From the NCBI GenBank assembly GCA_025766275.1, contig JAFKAC010000009.1, positions 558,001-622,000 of the forward strand: 64,000 nucleotides of DNA. The letters run 5' to 3'. Position 1 is the first letter of the stretch. Each line of letters starts with the position of its first letter. Below, one piece after another: positions 30,323 to 41,166 of the stretch. The position numbers and the translations under genes are program-made. The DNA comes from Lactarius indigo. Lineage: Eukaryota > Basidiomycota > Agaricomycetes > Russulales > Russulaceae. The notes under the pieces were generated by a model, which saw nothing but the letters and a program-made list of their open reading frames with translations, searched no databases and had not been told where the DNA came from.

Positions 30323-31096
30323 AGTATATGCCACACAGGATCACATACACATATCATATTCTAGAGGTACAATGCCCGAGAGCCAGCGAATGTGTCGCTT
30401 CACTTGGTCGAAGCTTAAGAACTCACTTTCGGGGTTGTTGAGGAGCTCAATCTCCCGAGTAGTGTCATAGTGGTCGCACAAAGCACTAGAATTGTTCACG
30501 AAATGCCATATAGAACGTAGCAAAGGTGAAGGATCGGCCAGATCTGGCTCCCGGCCAGGGTTGCGTAGACTATCGATCTCTTGAGGGCACATTCCACTGT
30601 CCTCGAGAACCGCTATGCATAACATATCGATGAATTCTTGTGTCATCTGCAGGTCAGGAAGATGGATGGGCGCATCATGACCGTCCTCCGAGTGCTCCAG
30701 CGGATCGGGTTGTATCCGTTCTCGAGGCACAGCTGTCCCAGAAGTTCGTAGAGCAGTCTGAGGTGTCTCAGCAGAGTCACGAGTAATAGGATTGTTGGCG
30801 TTCATTTCCTCATGTTGGTAAGGCTCAGGGGACAGAGGAGCATAATCCGGCTGGGCACCGTTGTCGACAGAAGGGCTGTGGTCTGGTGCAGATGCAGAAG
30901 ACGTTGCGTTCGTCGAGTCCACCTCGACACATGGAGTCACCAGTCGATCTGGCAGAGATGGTTGCGCCGAGGATGTGGAAGGTGTATTACTTGCCTCGAT
31001 ACCATTGATATGCCGCAGATATGCCTCCAATTGATCATACAGCTTACGACGAACGACGGACCTGCAACTGGTCTTAGGCTTTGTCTTAGGCAGCAT
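30323..31096 (-). pseudogene. N-terminal part of a Plavaka/CACTA-like transposase, cut by gypsy B
   Basis: An open frame reads from 31096 toward B. After a low-complexity N-terminus it shows FIDMLCIAVLEDSG, DSLRNPG, PLLRSIWHFVNNSS and LSFDQVKRHIRWLSGIVPLEYDMC, then a TGA at 30343-30341 and SCVAYT up to the LTR boundary. This layout (RLRNP ... SYxQVKRxVxxLTGV-PIxxDMC-xxSCVAYTGPF) is what I remember from Agaricomycete Plavaka-type CACTA transposases. The TGA could be another decayed CGA. The remainder would lie left of the window, beyond B. The catalytic domain is not in view, so the family call is moderate. Confidence 0.5.
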
Positions 31097-31546
31097 GGGA
31101 ATCGAATGGTATACACGGCACCCAAGCCTCAGATTGGATTCGAAACCACATAAATTTGATGCAGGTGTACCGCCATTCGCATGTCGATTGTGTCGAGTAA
31201 GTGTCGATTAACATACATTACATTCGAGGTAATTCGTAGGTAATCATTGCTAAATATATTTAATCCACCATAATCCGAGTTTATCGACGTAATCGACGGA
31301 CTTCCCACTGGGGGTAAAGTCCCGCCCCCCATACCCGAGTGTCGCATTCATTACCACACCCCAGCCGCAATCACCCCATATAGTTCACTGCCATACTCCC
31401 CAAAAAGCTCGAGGCAGGCTATATTCCGATCGCTAGGCGGGCCGCGTACACATGCAACTCTCATTCACCTCTGACTACATCACCAACCACTGCCCTGACC
31501 TTCCACCGGAAGCCGGCCACTGCACCTGTGGCTTCTGGGACAAGTC
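31097..31546. other. No gene recognised (450 bp)
   Basis: Possible 5' flank of the transposase remnant. No ORF, splice pattern or repeat that I can support. Confidence 0.5.
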
Positions 31547-31970
31547 TTTTTTTTGAACCGTGTTTATTCCGGGACAGTATATCATACAAGACCGGTCCTC
31601 GACTACCTACAGAGCGAGATTGAAAACCAATTGTTAAAAGTGAGAGATGTTGATAAATTGGTAATATCTTAATGAGTTATCACATGCGACGAGCGAAAAC
31701 GTAAAGAAGGTCGTGAGTGCATGGTGGAACCGTAATACATCCGCCTGATGTGCTACTGTAGCAAGCGTTTATTGTAATGGCCATAAGGGCAGATTCGTCA
31801 TTCGAGATAATGTAGATGGGAGGGTGGGGCACGTGATACAGCTGGTTCCATAACGATTGTCCCCTGGTGACCAAATTTTGGACATAGGCGAGGTTTGAAT
31901 TGGTAACTCCGCCACCGAGATGGCACAGCTCTCGAGCGCAGCAATACAGATAACCATTCCAAAACCCCAA
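31547..31970 (-). pseudogene. Small LINE remnant: 3' end joined to an RNase H-like fragment
   Basis: An 8-T run followed by GTTTATTCCGGGACAGTATA and GACCGGTCCTCGAC matches the 3' end of the LINE at 4300-4360. Further in, the minus-strand frame reads PPIYIISNDESALMAITINA, like TIYILHHNDSLLTQITN in LINE ORF2. The intervening coding region is missing, so this is a severely shortened copy. Confidence 0.6.
31837..31866. repeat. 30-bp inverted repeat arm (partner at 32099-32128)
   Basis: This 30-bp stretch is the exact reverse complement of 32099-32128 (core CAATCGTTATGGAACCAGCT). The arms are 232 bp apart, one inside the LINE remnant and one outside it. Confidence 0.85.
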
Positions 31971-32684
31971 TTGTTACAAGATAACTATTCTATAACCTTA
32001 ATTCTGTGAGATAACCTGATTTCCTGAGAATTTCTCCCTCGACTTAATTATGAATCCCGCTCTCGAGTTTTGGATGGCCGACTATGTTCTCAAAATGGCA
32101 GGGGACAATCGTTATGGAACCAGCTGTAACTCAGCTGTGATGTACTCAGCAGCTTTGGAGATGCCAAACAGGTGGACGTCATGCGTTTCCACACCCGTAC
32201 TGAGTGTCCATGTCCGAACACATGGCCTCTGTTACGCTACGTACTTTTACCTCTCATATCTTCTCGATTGTTCTCCATGCTTCTAAACATCCTTCCAACC
32301 TGTTGACTCACATTTTCTGTACGATTCGAAGGACGTTCTCGTAGGTTCCATATGACTCCCACCAGTAGTACTTAAGGACGAGTTTCCGTGTATCAAGAGC
32401 TCTAAGCTCAACTTACTGTATTCAACTGCAGTAACCTCTCGTATAAACATCTCTTTGGCTTCACGAACCCAAACGATCGCTCGTCGTCGACTCGCGATTC
32501 CCCTCTCGTCTTGTGCATCATCGTTCCGCCGTCTGATTGTCGGCATTATCCGAACTCCGATTCGACCTCCGACTCGAATCCGAACGATACGCCTTACTGC
32601 GCGTAACAGCCTCTCCCCACCACACCGAGATGGCTGCGCCGCCTACGACCAAGTTGTCAGGCCGGTTCCGATTTGAAACGGTCC
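31971..32684. other. No gene recognised (0.7 kb)
   Basis: Contains the partner arm of the 30-bp inverted repeat at 32099-32128. No coding frame with protein-like content was seen. Confidence 0.5.
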
Positions 32685-34315
32685 CACACAATCGTCGGAT
32701 TCTGCTTATTTCCCTCACTCTAATGCCGCTCATCTTTCACGACTATCCCGACCTATCACGCACCCCTTGGATCAGTCCTTTGGCTCTCCGCTAAAGTAAT
32801 CCTGTCCTCCTTTTTGGTCCTCCATCATGCTGCAAAGCATTGCACGATATTGGGGGTACAGGTGGCGAGAGCATGATCAAATCGTTCCGTTACCGGGACG
32901 AGAACAAGGCCAAGTTTATCAGAAGGCATGATACCCAAACTTGAGAACTCAACTAAACTCATTTCAATGTACATATACAAAAAAACGCTTGTTCAGACAC
33001 TTAGGTGGAGCATTACTCAGCTGGCACAGCGAGTTCCACGAGTAGACTGCTGAAGTCCAGAAACGAAGAATACGGGCCTACTTTAGGGCTCCACTACATT
33101 CCTGGTACTATTCGCGACATACTCGCACCGTACGCTGCAATAGAACATCATTTCTCGGAGATCCTACTGCTTCTACTCTACGGAGTCGCTAGCGATCATT
33201 GACGAGTTGTGGGACACGCTCAGTGATAACGTCGCGCTATCCTTCCAGTGTGCCACAGCGGTGGTCACCTCATTCAAGATCTCCCCTCGTCGTACGTTTG
33301 ACTATTTCTCAACTCCCAATGGAGGTTTCCTCTGGGATGAAGTGCAGTCCGTAACTAAGCGACTCCACGGTGGTGTCGATGCGGATGGCGGCGTCGGTCC
33401 TGGATACCACCCCCGCTGTTGAAATTTGGTGAGTTCACGCGCGAGTCGACTCGGCGTGGGATACTGCCTGCATTGGCGTCGGGAATTACCTGCACCCCAT
33501 GTGCGGTATTCGCATGTGTGATCATGTCGTCCATAGTGACTGTGATCAGGGACAACCCCTCGATCCCTAGTTTAGTTGAGATATCACTCGTGTTCGTTTC
33601 TAACGGAGGGCGGATACCTGTCTTTATTATTTCACGTGTATGTAGACACACCATACTACAGTCCTTACGATGATGCAAGAATGCTTTATGCGCTCCTGGC
33701 ACCCAGTCGTTTAACTTGGTGTGCCAGCCCGCTGCGTTTCATCACCCGCAGCGGCAGCGCGTGGCTGCAGAACATTGGGTGCGTCCCCGCGGCCATCAAG
33801 GATACGCTATGAGATATGAACACGCGGTGGTGGACGTCCAACAATGCGAAATTAATCTGCCGGGAACGTCGGGAGCTCTTTGATACACATCATACGGAAG
33901 AGCGCCGGACTGGCCAAGGCACGTTTGACCAGCAAGACGGCTGGTGCTCGCCCACGGTCGTGCCTGCTGCACAGCAGGACCTCATTTCACTCACTCTCGA
34001 TCGAGATACTTGCACGCGATCCAGTCAAGGATGTTGCGACGTCACGGAGCGATGCGTTTCGTGAAGCATACAAGCAGTTCGTCCAAGTGGCCTTGACACG
34101 GGCGTTAGCACAGGCGCTACCTCAGACGCAGGTGCTGCCACAAACACAGTCAGTGTTCGAGGCTGTGGCTAGGATACAGATGCAAGCTGCGGGCAGTTTC
34201 AACACGGCCGAGCATGTTCTGTAACCCGTCCTGCAGAGCCTTCAGCTGGAGCCGGTCGAAATACCCATGCCGTCTGATGTCACACATCCACCTCATGTTC
34301 CTGTGCAATTATTAT
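32685..34315 (+). pseudogene. DUF6535-family pseudogene 1, heavily decayed
   Basis: Homologous at DNA level to the intact gene at 41866-44274 from its fourth membrane segment to its C-terminal region. Recognisable pieces in changing frames are LTLMPLIFHD (near 32,720), IPGTIRDILAPYAA (33,090), IDELWDT-like DELWDTLSDNVALS (33,205), NTRWWTSNNA (33,816), GTFDQQ and VPAAQQDLI (33,920). The N-terminal exon is not found. Numerous indels and stops; no product expected. Confidence 0.8.
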
Positions 34316-35735
34316 TGGAGGTCTAGGTCTAGAAAGAGGCAATGTGCTTACTTTTTTATGACGTCAACTCAAGTGTTATTTGCCATCGATGCAAAAGCGC
34401 CGCTCTTTCCCATCCGATGAGACACAGTTGTGAACTCACGATGAGGGTCAGATAAATAGGTGCTTATGAGGATAAAACGGACTTCCGAGTGGATTACAGT
34501 ACTGAAAATAATAGGCGTAGAAGGAAGTAAGGTTCTGAAATCAATCAATGTGCCTAATCTCCGACCAGACGAAATCTGATGCTAAGGAAAGGAGGGTAAA
34601 TTCCTGCAGAACCCATGGTATTTTTTTTTGAATCTAATGGTGTGCGACTTGGTACATGTGGCACTATCCAACAATAGATCTCCGTTGTCGTAACTCTAAC
34701 CAAGGGGTCTACTTCATCCGGACGGTATCCAACCAAATTCGGGAAGTAAAGAAGCAGCAATAACGGGATATAATAGAAGGGTATAAAGTCAAAGCAAAGA
34801 GAAAATGGGACAGGTGCAAAGATACTTGGTTCTTGGTCTGCCGACACTGACGCTCGTCGTAAAGTGTACAACATAACGCGTAACGTCGTATCTGTTGAGC
34901 TCACATATACTTGTTAATCGCGATCGTATCACAATACGAACCAGTGAAGCGGGAAAACGAGAAAACGCTGTAAAATGAAGTTGAAACAAAACTGTTGGTT
35001 TCCCGGGTAAGACGAGAAGGCGAGACCTAATCCTATCGTCTGGTCGTAGAGATAAGATGAAGCGGAGTCGCGCTGCCCCAACAGCGCCTAACTTCGCTTC
35101 TTTTCACCACTCAGTCGCCGCTCACCAATAAGGAGCGCCTTGCGAACGAGCCGATCGGCGAGGCGTTTGACGTAGCGCCAATCGATAAGCCGGCGAGTAC
35201 GTTACACCTTCGCTCTCACGGCTGCGTGGCCTGTAGAGCGTGCAGTTTGGCGGTATCACGCTTGAGAGCCTCACCGTTGCAAGTCAGAACGGTGGAAGTA
35301 GTGGGATATCAGCGTGCGGCTGGTGGTGGCGGAGCCCTACGGCAGCTGATGCGAGAGTTCTTCGCGATTCGTGTGGAGACGCCAATCTAGAAAGAGGAAC
35401 GTCCTAGAAAATGGCCATCCGCTGCCTGCTCCAGCGAAGAGTGCGCATTCTAAACGATAAACCTGTCTCGTTTTCGCGTGTTGACCAATAATTTACTTTT
35501 GTCGAGGCGCAGCAGCGCCGTTTGCATGCGAGTACATAAGTCGGTCGTCTCAAAAGACAGCGTCGAGCCGGGAGACTTGGGTATTGATGCGGGCTCTCTG
35601 CGTGAGATCATTTTTTGGGCGCAGTCCGATTCATTCTCCTTGCACCACCTGTTCCTGTAGCGCGGTGTATGCCTGATAACTGGCACTGCGCACAGGAGAG
35701 CATAAGTAATCGTTGCCCCACCTGGGAGTGTAGCA
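34316..35735. other. No gene recognised (1.4 kb); 3' end shared with other C2 flanks
   Basis: Nothing supported from 34316 to 35380. About 35,390-35,735 resembles the flanks downstream of the C2 genes at 51,950-52,150 and 53,700-54,010 (shared CCTGCTCC, GAAGAGYGCGCAT and related blocks), so flanking DNA was duplicated with the genes. Confidence 0.5.
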
Positions 35736-36267
35736 TCACGGCACACACCGGAATGTGATGGTTGGAGTACGCGTATATGCCCTCCTTGGATTTTTGGTCA
35801 AACGATGATCATTGAATTCGAGCGCGGAGGGCAAGTCGGCAGGATTCCCGGTATTAGCGCCTCTGTTCCTAGCCCTCTCAACTAGGGTGGTGACATTTAT
35901 CTCTGCCGAACCGACAAAGTCGTCCCTCGTGAACCTATCCCAGTCGAAAATGGAGAGTCGTATAGGGAGCTTAAGGTCCTGCTGGCGCACATGGAAGAAC
36001 AGCTCCTCATCCCAGACAGGCTCTAGCTTGTGCCGGATGACCTTCGTACTTTTGTCTTCTTCTCCAATTGACACTTTCACAAAAGGGTCCATATCCCATC
36101 CCGTGTGAGTCACTTGTAGTCCAATCAGCAGCGATTTGGCGTTGGGAGTTGAACAACTCACCGTTTGGCCACTTGGGGAGGTCCTTTGCGCCGTAGATAT
36201 AGAGCACGACGACGCCGACGTGGTCTTTCCCTGCAATTGGGAGTTGTGCTGTGTTGGAAGAGACCAT
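35736..36267 (-). CDS. Single-C2-domain protein (C2-1), 160 aa, deletion derivative
   Basis: Two exons: 36267-36162 and 36112-35736 (161 codons in phase). The start MVSSNTAQLPI matches the second Met of C2-2 (MAPSNTVPQPI), but then jumps straight to GKDHVGVVVLYIYGAKDLPKWPN, the start of the second C2 domain. The first C2 domain is therefore missing. The C2 domain continues with GWDMDPFVKVSIG, VIRHKLEPVWDEELFFHVR and FDWDRFTRDDFVGSAEI; Asp residues in the predicted calcium-binding loops are kept. The C-terminus is TPTITFRCVP. Upstream minus-strand sequence near 36,300 has TATAGAGC. A longer frame to 36743 is spurious. Confidence 0.72.
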
Positions 36268-36944
36268 CGGTGTGATAGGGGCCCGATTTCTTGCTCTATA
36301 AAAATGGTCTGAGGGTCTTGGAGGTGGAAGTTGCGAGGGTGTCTTCGATGAGATGGGCAGAGGGCGTGGTGGGCGTGGTGGACACGGAGGTAGTGATCTA
36401 GCAAGCCAATCTGGTCAATCATCTGGCTCCACTCAGGCCTCCCACGGTCCAGTCTCCCACGGCGCAAGAGGGCCGGAATCAGGCCGGAATCCCCGATGGT
36501 GATATCATAGATGGCTGTCGTGACTGTTCGTTCCACTTTCCTCGGGCTCATGCACATGCACAACGGTCTGGATACTTTGCAATCGTCGGCGACTGCATGT
36601 AGCGGAGCAATCTCAGTTCTTCCCCCGAGTCTTTCGTCGTGTCCTCGTCTCCGCGCACAGTCCTTAGCGGCGCGGAGACGTAAAGTGAACATGTGAGCAT
36701 GTTGATATGCCCTATGCCCACGTCTTGCTATCGTCTCTCGCACCCCAATTCCCCATATCTCCCAGCGCTAGCAATGTGTCTCTCCTTGAGGCGCGCTTCG
36801 CGGCGAACTTACCCTGCGGATCGGCGCCCCTCCTGTGTGACCTCCCGAAAAAGTCCGCCCCGCGACGCGAGCTCTCGTCGAAGCTCGCCAACTAACCCCG
36901 CGGCTTTTAAGTTCACGTCTCACCAGTTCCTCTGTTCCAAATGC
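36268..36944. other. Upstream region of C2-1, no gene supported
   Basis: Overlapping ORFs on both strands lack recognisable domains. The stretch from about 36,900 joins DNA-level similarity to 40,600-40,750. Confidence 0.4.
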
Positions 36945-37393
36945 GAGCCAGAGATACAGGGCCTCGTGCCTGAGCGGCATTAAGACCCTGCACATGTACT
37001 CCAAAGTCTCACGCCACTCTAAAAGCTTGTGACATACCCGACGAGGTCGCGATCGAGCTGATCCGCAATACACTCTACGCAGTGCCAGCCGACATGCTCA
37101 CAAGGACGCCGCGCCTGCACCGACATGCGACCCGCCACGCGTGTAATATGGCGCTGTCGGGCTCGCCGTCCTTCCTTTACGGTGCGCTGAGCTCCGTGGC
37201 GGCGAGGGGCTCCGCCCTGGACGGGGTGCGCGGTCACGGTGCGGCTGATGCGCGGGAGGGCATTCGTAGTCGCAGAGTGCCCACGCTTCTGCACAAGTTC
37301 GTCGCGGTCCGAGTGGGGGTGGCACGGCGGCTTCGTTCGTACCCGCGCGAGAGGGCCGTGCGGTGCACATGTCGCGACCCGAACGGTGAGTGA
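36945..37393 (+). pseudogene. Unrecognised protein remnant, paralogous to 40,600-41,166
   Basis: From about 36,990 a plus frame reads ...LKACDIPDEVAIELIRNTLY, PADMLTRTPRLHRH, ALSGSPSFLYGALS, RRVPTLLHKFVAVRV and YPRERAVRC before a stop at 37393. The composition is protein-like, but I do not recognise the family and no start was found. A decayed copy downstream of C2-2 (40,738 onward: VIEPIRNTFY, ADALTSTP) aligns in the same frame, which supports coding origin. Confidence 0.45.
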
Positions 37394-38787
37394 AACACAA
37401 CTCAATAATGGTTATTAAGGCCTTGACGCACGGAAGATTGCAGTAACTGCCTGTCTTGAGCCAGCTGCGACGTTTGCGTGCCAGCGGTGTGGCGTGCAAG
37501 TGACCGCGCTCGTTCCGTTGTCGCAAGCCCCGTCGCTGTTCGGCACGTGTGTGCGCTTCTCCTTGGTTCGTTCCAGGTAACTTACTGGATCGCCTCGAGA
37601 AAAGTGAGCCCGTTCGTCTGTATCACCTGTTTCAGTAGGTTGTGGTAATGCTACTTATCAATGTCTCCACCCCCGCTCTTAGTACCTCCATCCCAACAAG
37701 TTTCTAATGCTACCACCGGCAGTATAAGTAGCGGCCCAAGTCTATCCCAAGGATAGAAGTGAACCCCGGCGGAGATTGAGGGTATGTTGAAGTGAAAAGT
37801 AGAAATTTGGTATATCTTCCAAGACAGAGGAAATTCCCAGGTAGCGGCACTAAGGACGATTGGAAAGGAAAGAGAGACTGACGACCCAAAGTGGCGAGGG
37901 TCGCCTTATATATCGCTTGTCTCTAGAGTTTGGAATGCGAGTAACCTTTATGGGTTCCTGAATGAGAAGTAAAAAGGCCCCAGATTAAGAAAGGGCCAGA
38001 CCTCCTTTGTCTGGGGCGATCGTCGTAAGTACGTACTTACACCAAAATCCCGACTCGGCTGTGCATACAAGTAACCTCGTATCTGTTTTTGGCATATAGC
38101 ATACTTCTTCATCGCGATCACATCACATTATGAAACAATGAAGTAAAAAAACGAAGACTTTACAGTATCTAGATACAAGGTGTACCATAACGAATCCCGA
38201 TGTATTTGCGAGTATGCTGCACCCATTTAACCTCCACGCTAGCTGCCCGCGACGTGCAGTGTACGCATTTAGTGCCATTACACTTGGGATCCCCACCGTC
38301 GCTCCACTCAGTGACCACGGTAGTGTCGTGACGCGTACAGCGCGCGGGAAGCGGCTCGCAGTGGCGGAGTACACCGAACCACTACGCCAGCTGCTCGCGA
38401 TTCGCGTAGAGGCGAGGCCCGTCAAGAAAGAGGACACGGGGGTATCCCAGAACAGGTGCTATGCTCCGCTTGCTCTGGCGAAGAGCGTACTTGATCCGAA
38501 ATTGTCCCCGCGTGCGACGCTGTCCAACATATGTATGCGTCCCTCCTAGAATATATGATTGTAACCCGAGGAGCTGGGTCGTATCGGGAAAAATGGGCTC
38601 GTCCGTATGTGGGGAGTCGGTGAACGGCATTGAGCAGAGACTTCGGCAGTCACGTGAGCTCTTCCCGGGATCTGTCACTCTCTCTCTTTTGCGTGTTGCC
38701 TCAACGCGCCATAGGGTCGATAGTTGGCTCTGAGAGCAAAAGCATCAGAAATAATTGGCACCATCAGCAAGAAAAGTACAGCGATTC
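37394..38787. other. Intergenic; 38,450-38,780 is duplicated at 58,380-58,710
   Basis: No gene recognised. The 3' part shares ordered blocks with the region downstream of C2-5 (CTGTCCAACAT, GAGGAGCTGGRTCGTATCGGG, GTGAGCTCT and others), so C2-2 and C2-5 were copied with their 3' flanks. Confidence 0.55.
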
Positions 38788-39963
38788 TCACCGGAATGTG
38801 ATGGTTGGAGTACACGTGTACTCCCTTTTTGGATTCGTGGTCAGAGGAAGCTCGAACTCAGGCATGGTTGGCAAGTGGTCAGAATACAGCCCGGTTTTAG
38901 GATTTTTCTTTGCAGCCCTCTCAACTAGGGAGGCGATATTTATCTCTGCGCCACCGACGTAGTCGTTGGACGTGAACTTGTCCCGGTCGAAAACGGCGAG
39001 TCGTATATGGAGCGATAGGTCGCGCTCGCGCATGTGGAGGAACAGTTGCTCATTCCAGACAGGTTTTAACGAGTGCTGTATGACGGGTGTAGTGCCGGCG
39101 ACGTTATTGCCTATTGACACTTGCACGAATGGATCCATATCCCAGCCCATGCGAGTCACTTGCGATCCGGTCAGCGGCGATGCAGCATCAGGAAGGGCAC
39201 AAAGCAACTCACTGTTGGGCCATTTCGGAAGGTCCTTGGCGCCACCGATCTCAAGCACGACGATACCGACGTAGTTGTCTTCTGCAGTCGAAGCGAGGGG
39301 TTGGACAACGCCGATCTTTATGTGCATAGTCCCGCGCCCGGTTGTGGTTCGGCGGGAAGAAACGAGGTCAACGGAGAAGGGCTGAGGAGGGGGTAAAATC
39401 CCTATTTTTGTCTTCGGTAGGAAGTGACTTACACGGTTGTTGGGATCGTTAAAGGCGAACGCGGATTCTTTAAGCCACTTGTCTACTGACAGCGCATACT
39501 CGCCTAGATAATCGTCGCTGATCGGATCCTCGTCCCAGACGACAAATTTGAGCGTGCCAGGCTTGTGCACAAGCGACTTGTAAATTGGAAAGTCGAACGT
39601 CGCGTCCTTCGGTTCATAGACGGGATTAAGGTTGCACTTGCATACCGGCGTTTTGAATCGTTTTCCCAAACCAGAGACGATCACGTAACTACATAAGCAA
39701 GAAGAGCGGGGAGGAGCGGGAGGTCAGAAAAATAGCGAGCGTAAGAAAACGTAGACGTACGGGTCACTTAAGCCATTGCTGTCTTTAGCTTCCAAGTCCC
39801 GGCAGGAGAGAACCTGCATACGGAGGATGACGACTGGGGTCTCGCCGGGACAGAGGGAAGAGGTGTCTCTGTTGTTCCAGAGGCCTGAAGAGGGGATACG
39901 AATAGGTTGGGGGACTGTGTTCGAAGGGGCCATCGGTGCGGTAGAGAATCTATTGCTGGACAT
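38788..39963 (-). CDS. Tandem C2-domain protein (C2-2), 332 aa
   Basis: Four exons: 39963-39761, 39688-39433, 39381-39213, 39158-38788, all in phase. The first C2 spans exons 1-2 (VVILRMQVLSCRDLEAKD, NGLSDPYVIVSGLGKRFKT, NLNPVYEPKDATFDFPIY, WDEDPISDDYLGEY). The second C2 spans exons 3-4 (YVGIVVLEIGGAKDLPKWPN, TRMGWDMDPFVQVSIG, VIQHSLKPVWNEQLFLHMR, DRDKFTSNDYVGGAEI). It ends TPTITFR. The GWDMDPFV and RHSLNPVWNE signatures are those of the C2 domains in front of fungal PSD2-type phosphatidylserine decarboxylases, but no decarboxylase domain follows. The protein should be soluble and bind membranes, perhaps with calcium. The donor GTGAG and acceptor AAG of intron 3 are shared by all paralogs. 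M11 is an alternative start. Confidence 0.82.
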
Positions 39964-40599
39964 AACTCAATGAGGCTCGGAGGGTTTTGAGGTGGGAGTT
40001 GTGAGGTTTTCGACGAAGTAGCCACAGGTTGCGGTATGGCAGACATGGCCATGAGGCAGACATGAGGCAGATATCCGCTTACGGTGCATTACAGCAAGCC
40101 CACCATGATGATCCAAGACGGAATTCCTTAGCGCTGAAAAACAGACTCCGAATGCCATCCGGGGTTATTATCGACGAACGCCCCTGATCATGAGACCGCG
40201 GTAGCGTAAGCCTCTAGGCCCGTCCCGGTTTCTTGGTCCCACTTTCCTCGTCGTGCCCACATACACAAGAGCCTGCACACAATGTCAGCATGGACCGCAA
40301 AGAGACGGATCCATCTCCTTAGTGAATCTTCATGTTCTCGTCTCTGCGGAGAGTACCCGATGACGTTTGGACAAGCAGTGTGTTCAAGGATGCCCTCAAA
40401 GCCATCTCACTCGCCCGAGGCTGAAACCGAGCGCTTGGTTACGTTGGAGTCCTTAGCTGCGCTAGGCGCCAATCCGATGATCACAGATAAGTACGTCCCA
40501 AACCCGCGCCTTGTTCCCGTCTCTATCAGGTCTCATGCCCCCAAGTTGGCGCCCCTCCCGCATGGCAGTCCGCTACGTGATACGAGCCCTCCTCGAAGC
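39964..40599. other. Upstream region of C2-2, no gene supported
   Basis: Contains only short frames without recognisable domains. Start of similarity to 36,540-36,900. Confidence 0.4.
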
Positions 40600-41166
40600 T
40601 CGCCAAGTTTCCCAGCGGTCTTCATATTCCACCTGACTCATTTCCAACTTCCAAATGCAAACCAGCGGCGCGGGGCCTCCCTGAATGGCGTCACAACCTC
40701 ACATGTGTATTCAGAGATCCCACGCTTCTCCGGCGGCTTGTAACATCGGCCGAGGAGCCTCGTGATCGAGCCGATCCGCAACACATTCTACTTAATGCAG
40801 GCCGACGCGCTCACAAGCACGCCATGCATGCACGCGGAACTTACGCGCGACCTACCATGTGCGTGCTGCAGCGCCGTTGCGGTGGACTCCGTGGCCGCGA
40901 ACGGGCCGACCCCGGGATACGTGGACGGGGGCCCGGGGCGGGATGAAGATCATCGTGGCGGAGCGCCTGTATCGCTTCGCCCGATGATGCGCGAGTTCGT
41001 CACGGTCGGGGTGGAGGAGGCGTGCATTGGGGAGGCGGATACGGGAGTTGCACTCATATTCATTCAGGAGGACCGCCCCAGCTCGAACTCGCGCAGCTGT
41101 CCCTGGGGCGTGGGAAAGGGTACGATATCCAAGAGGGGAATTGGGAGAGGCGGTCGTCCGCCGTGA
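40600..41166 (+). pseudogene. Decayed paralog of the unrecognised remnant at 36,945-37,393
   Basis: DNA similarity begins around 40,600 (CCCAGCGGTCTTCATATTCC versus CCCCGCGGCTTTTAAGTTCA at 36,890) and continues past CGATCCGCAACACATTCTAC (40,772). The coding frame is broken by indels. Function unknown. Confidence 0.45.

Noticed and set aside
35736..36743. A single 335-aa minus-strand ORF as the gene
   Set aside because: Its first half has no homology to the C2 family, while a two-exon model starting at 36267 aligns with the paralogs in another frame before the intron.
38788..39684. An unspliced 298-aa C2 protein
   Set aside because: It reads through two introns recognisable from the paralogs; exon 1 with the start of the first C2 domain lies upstream at 39,761-39,963.
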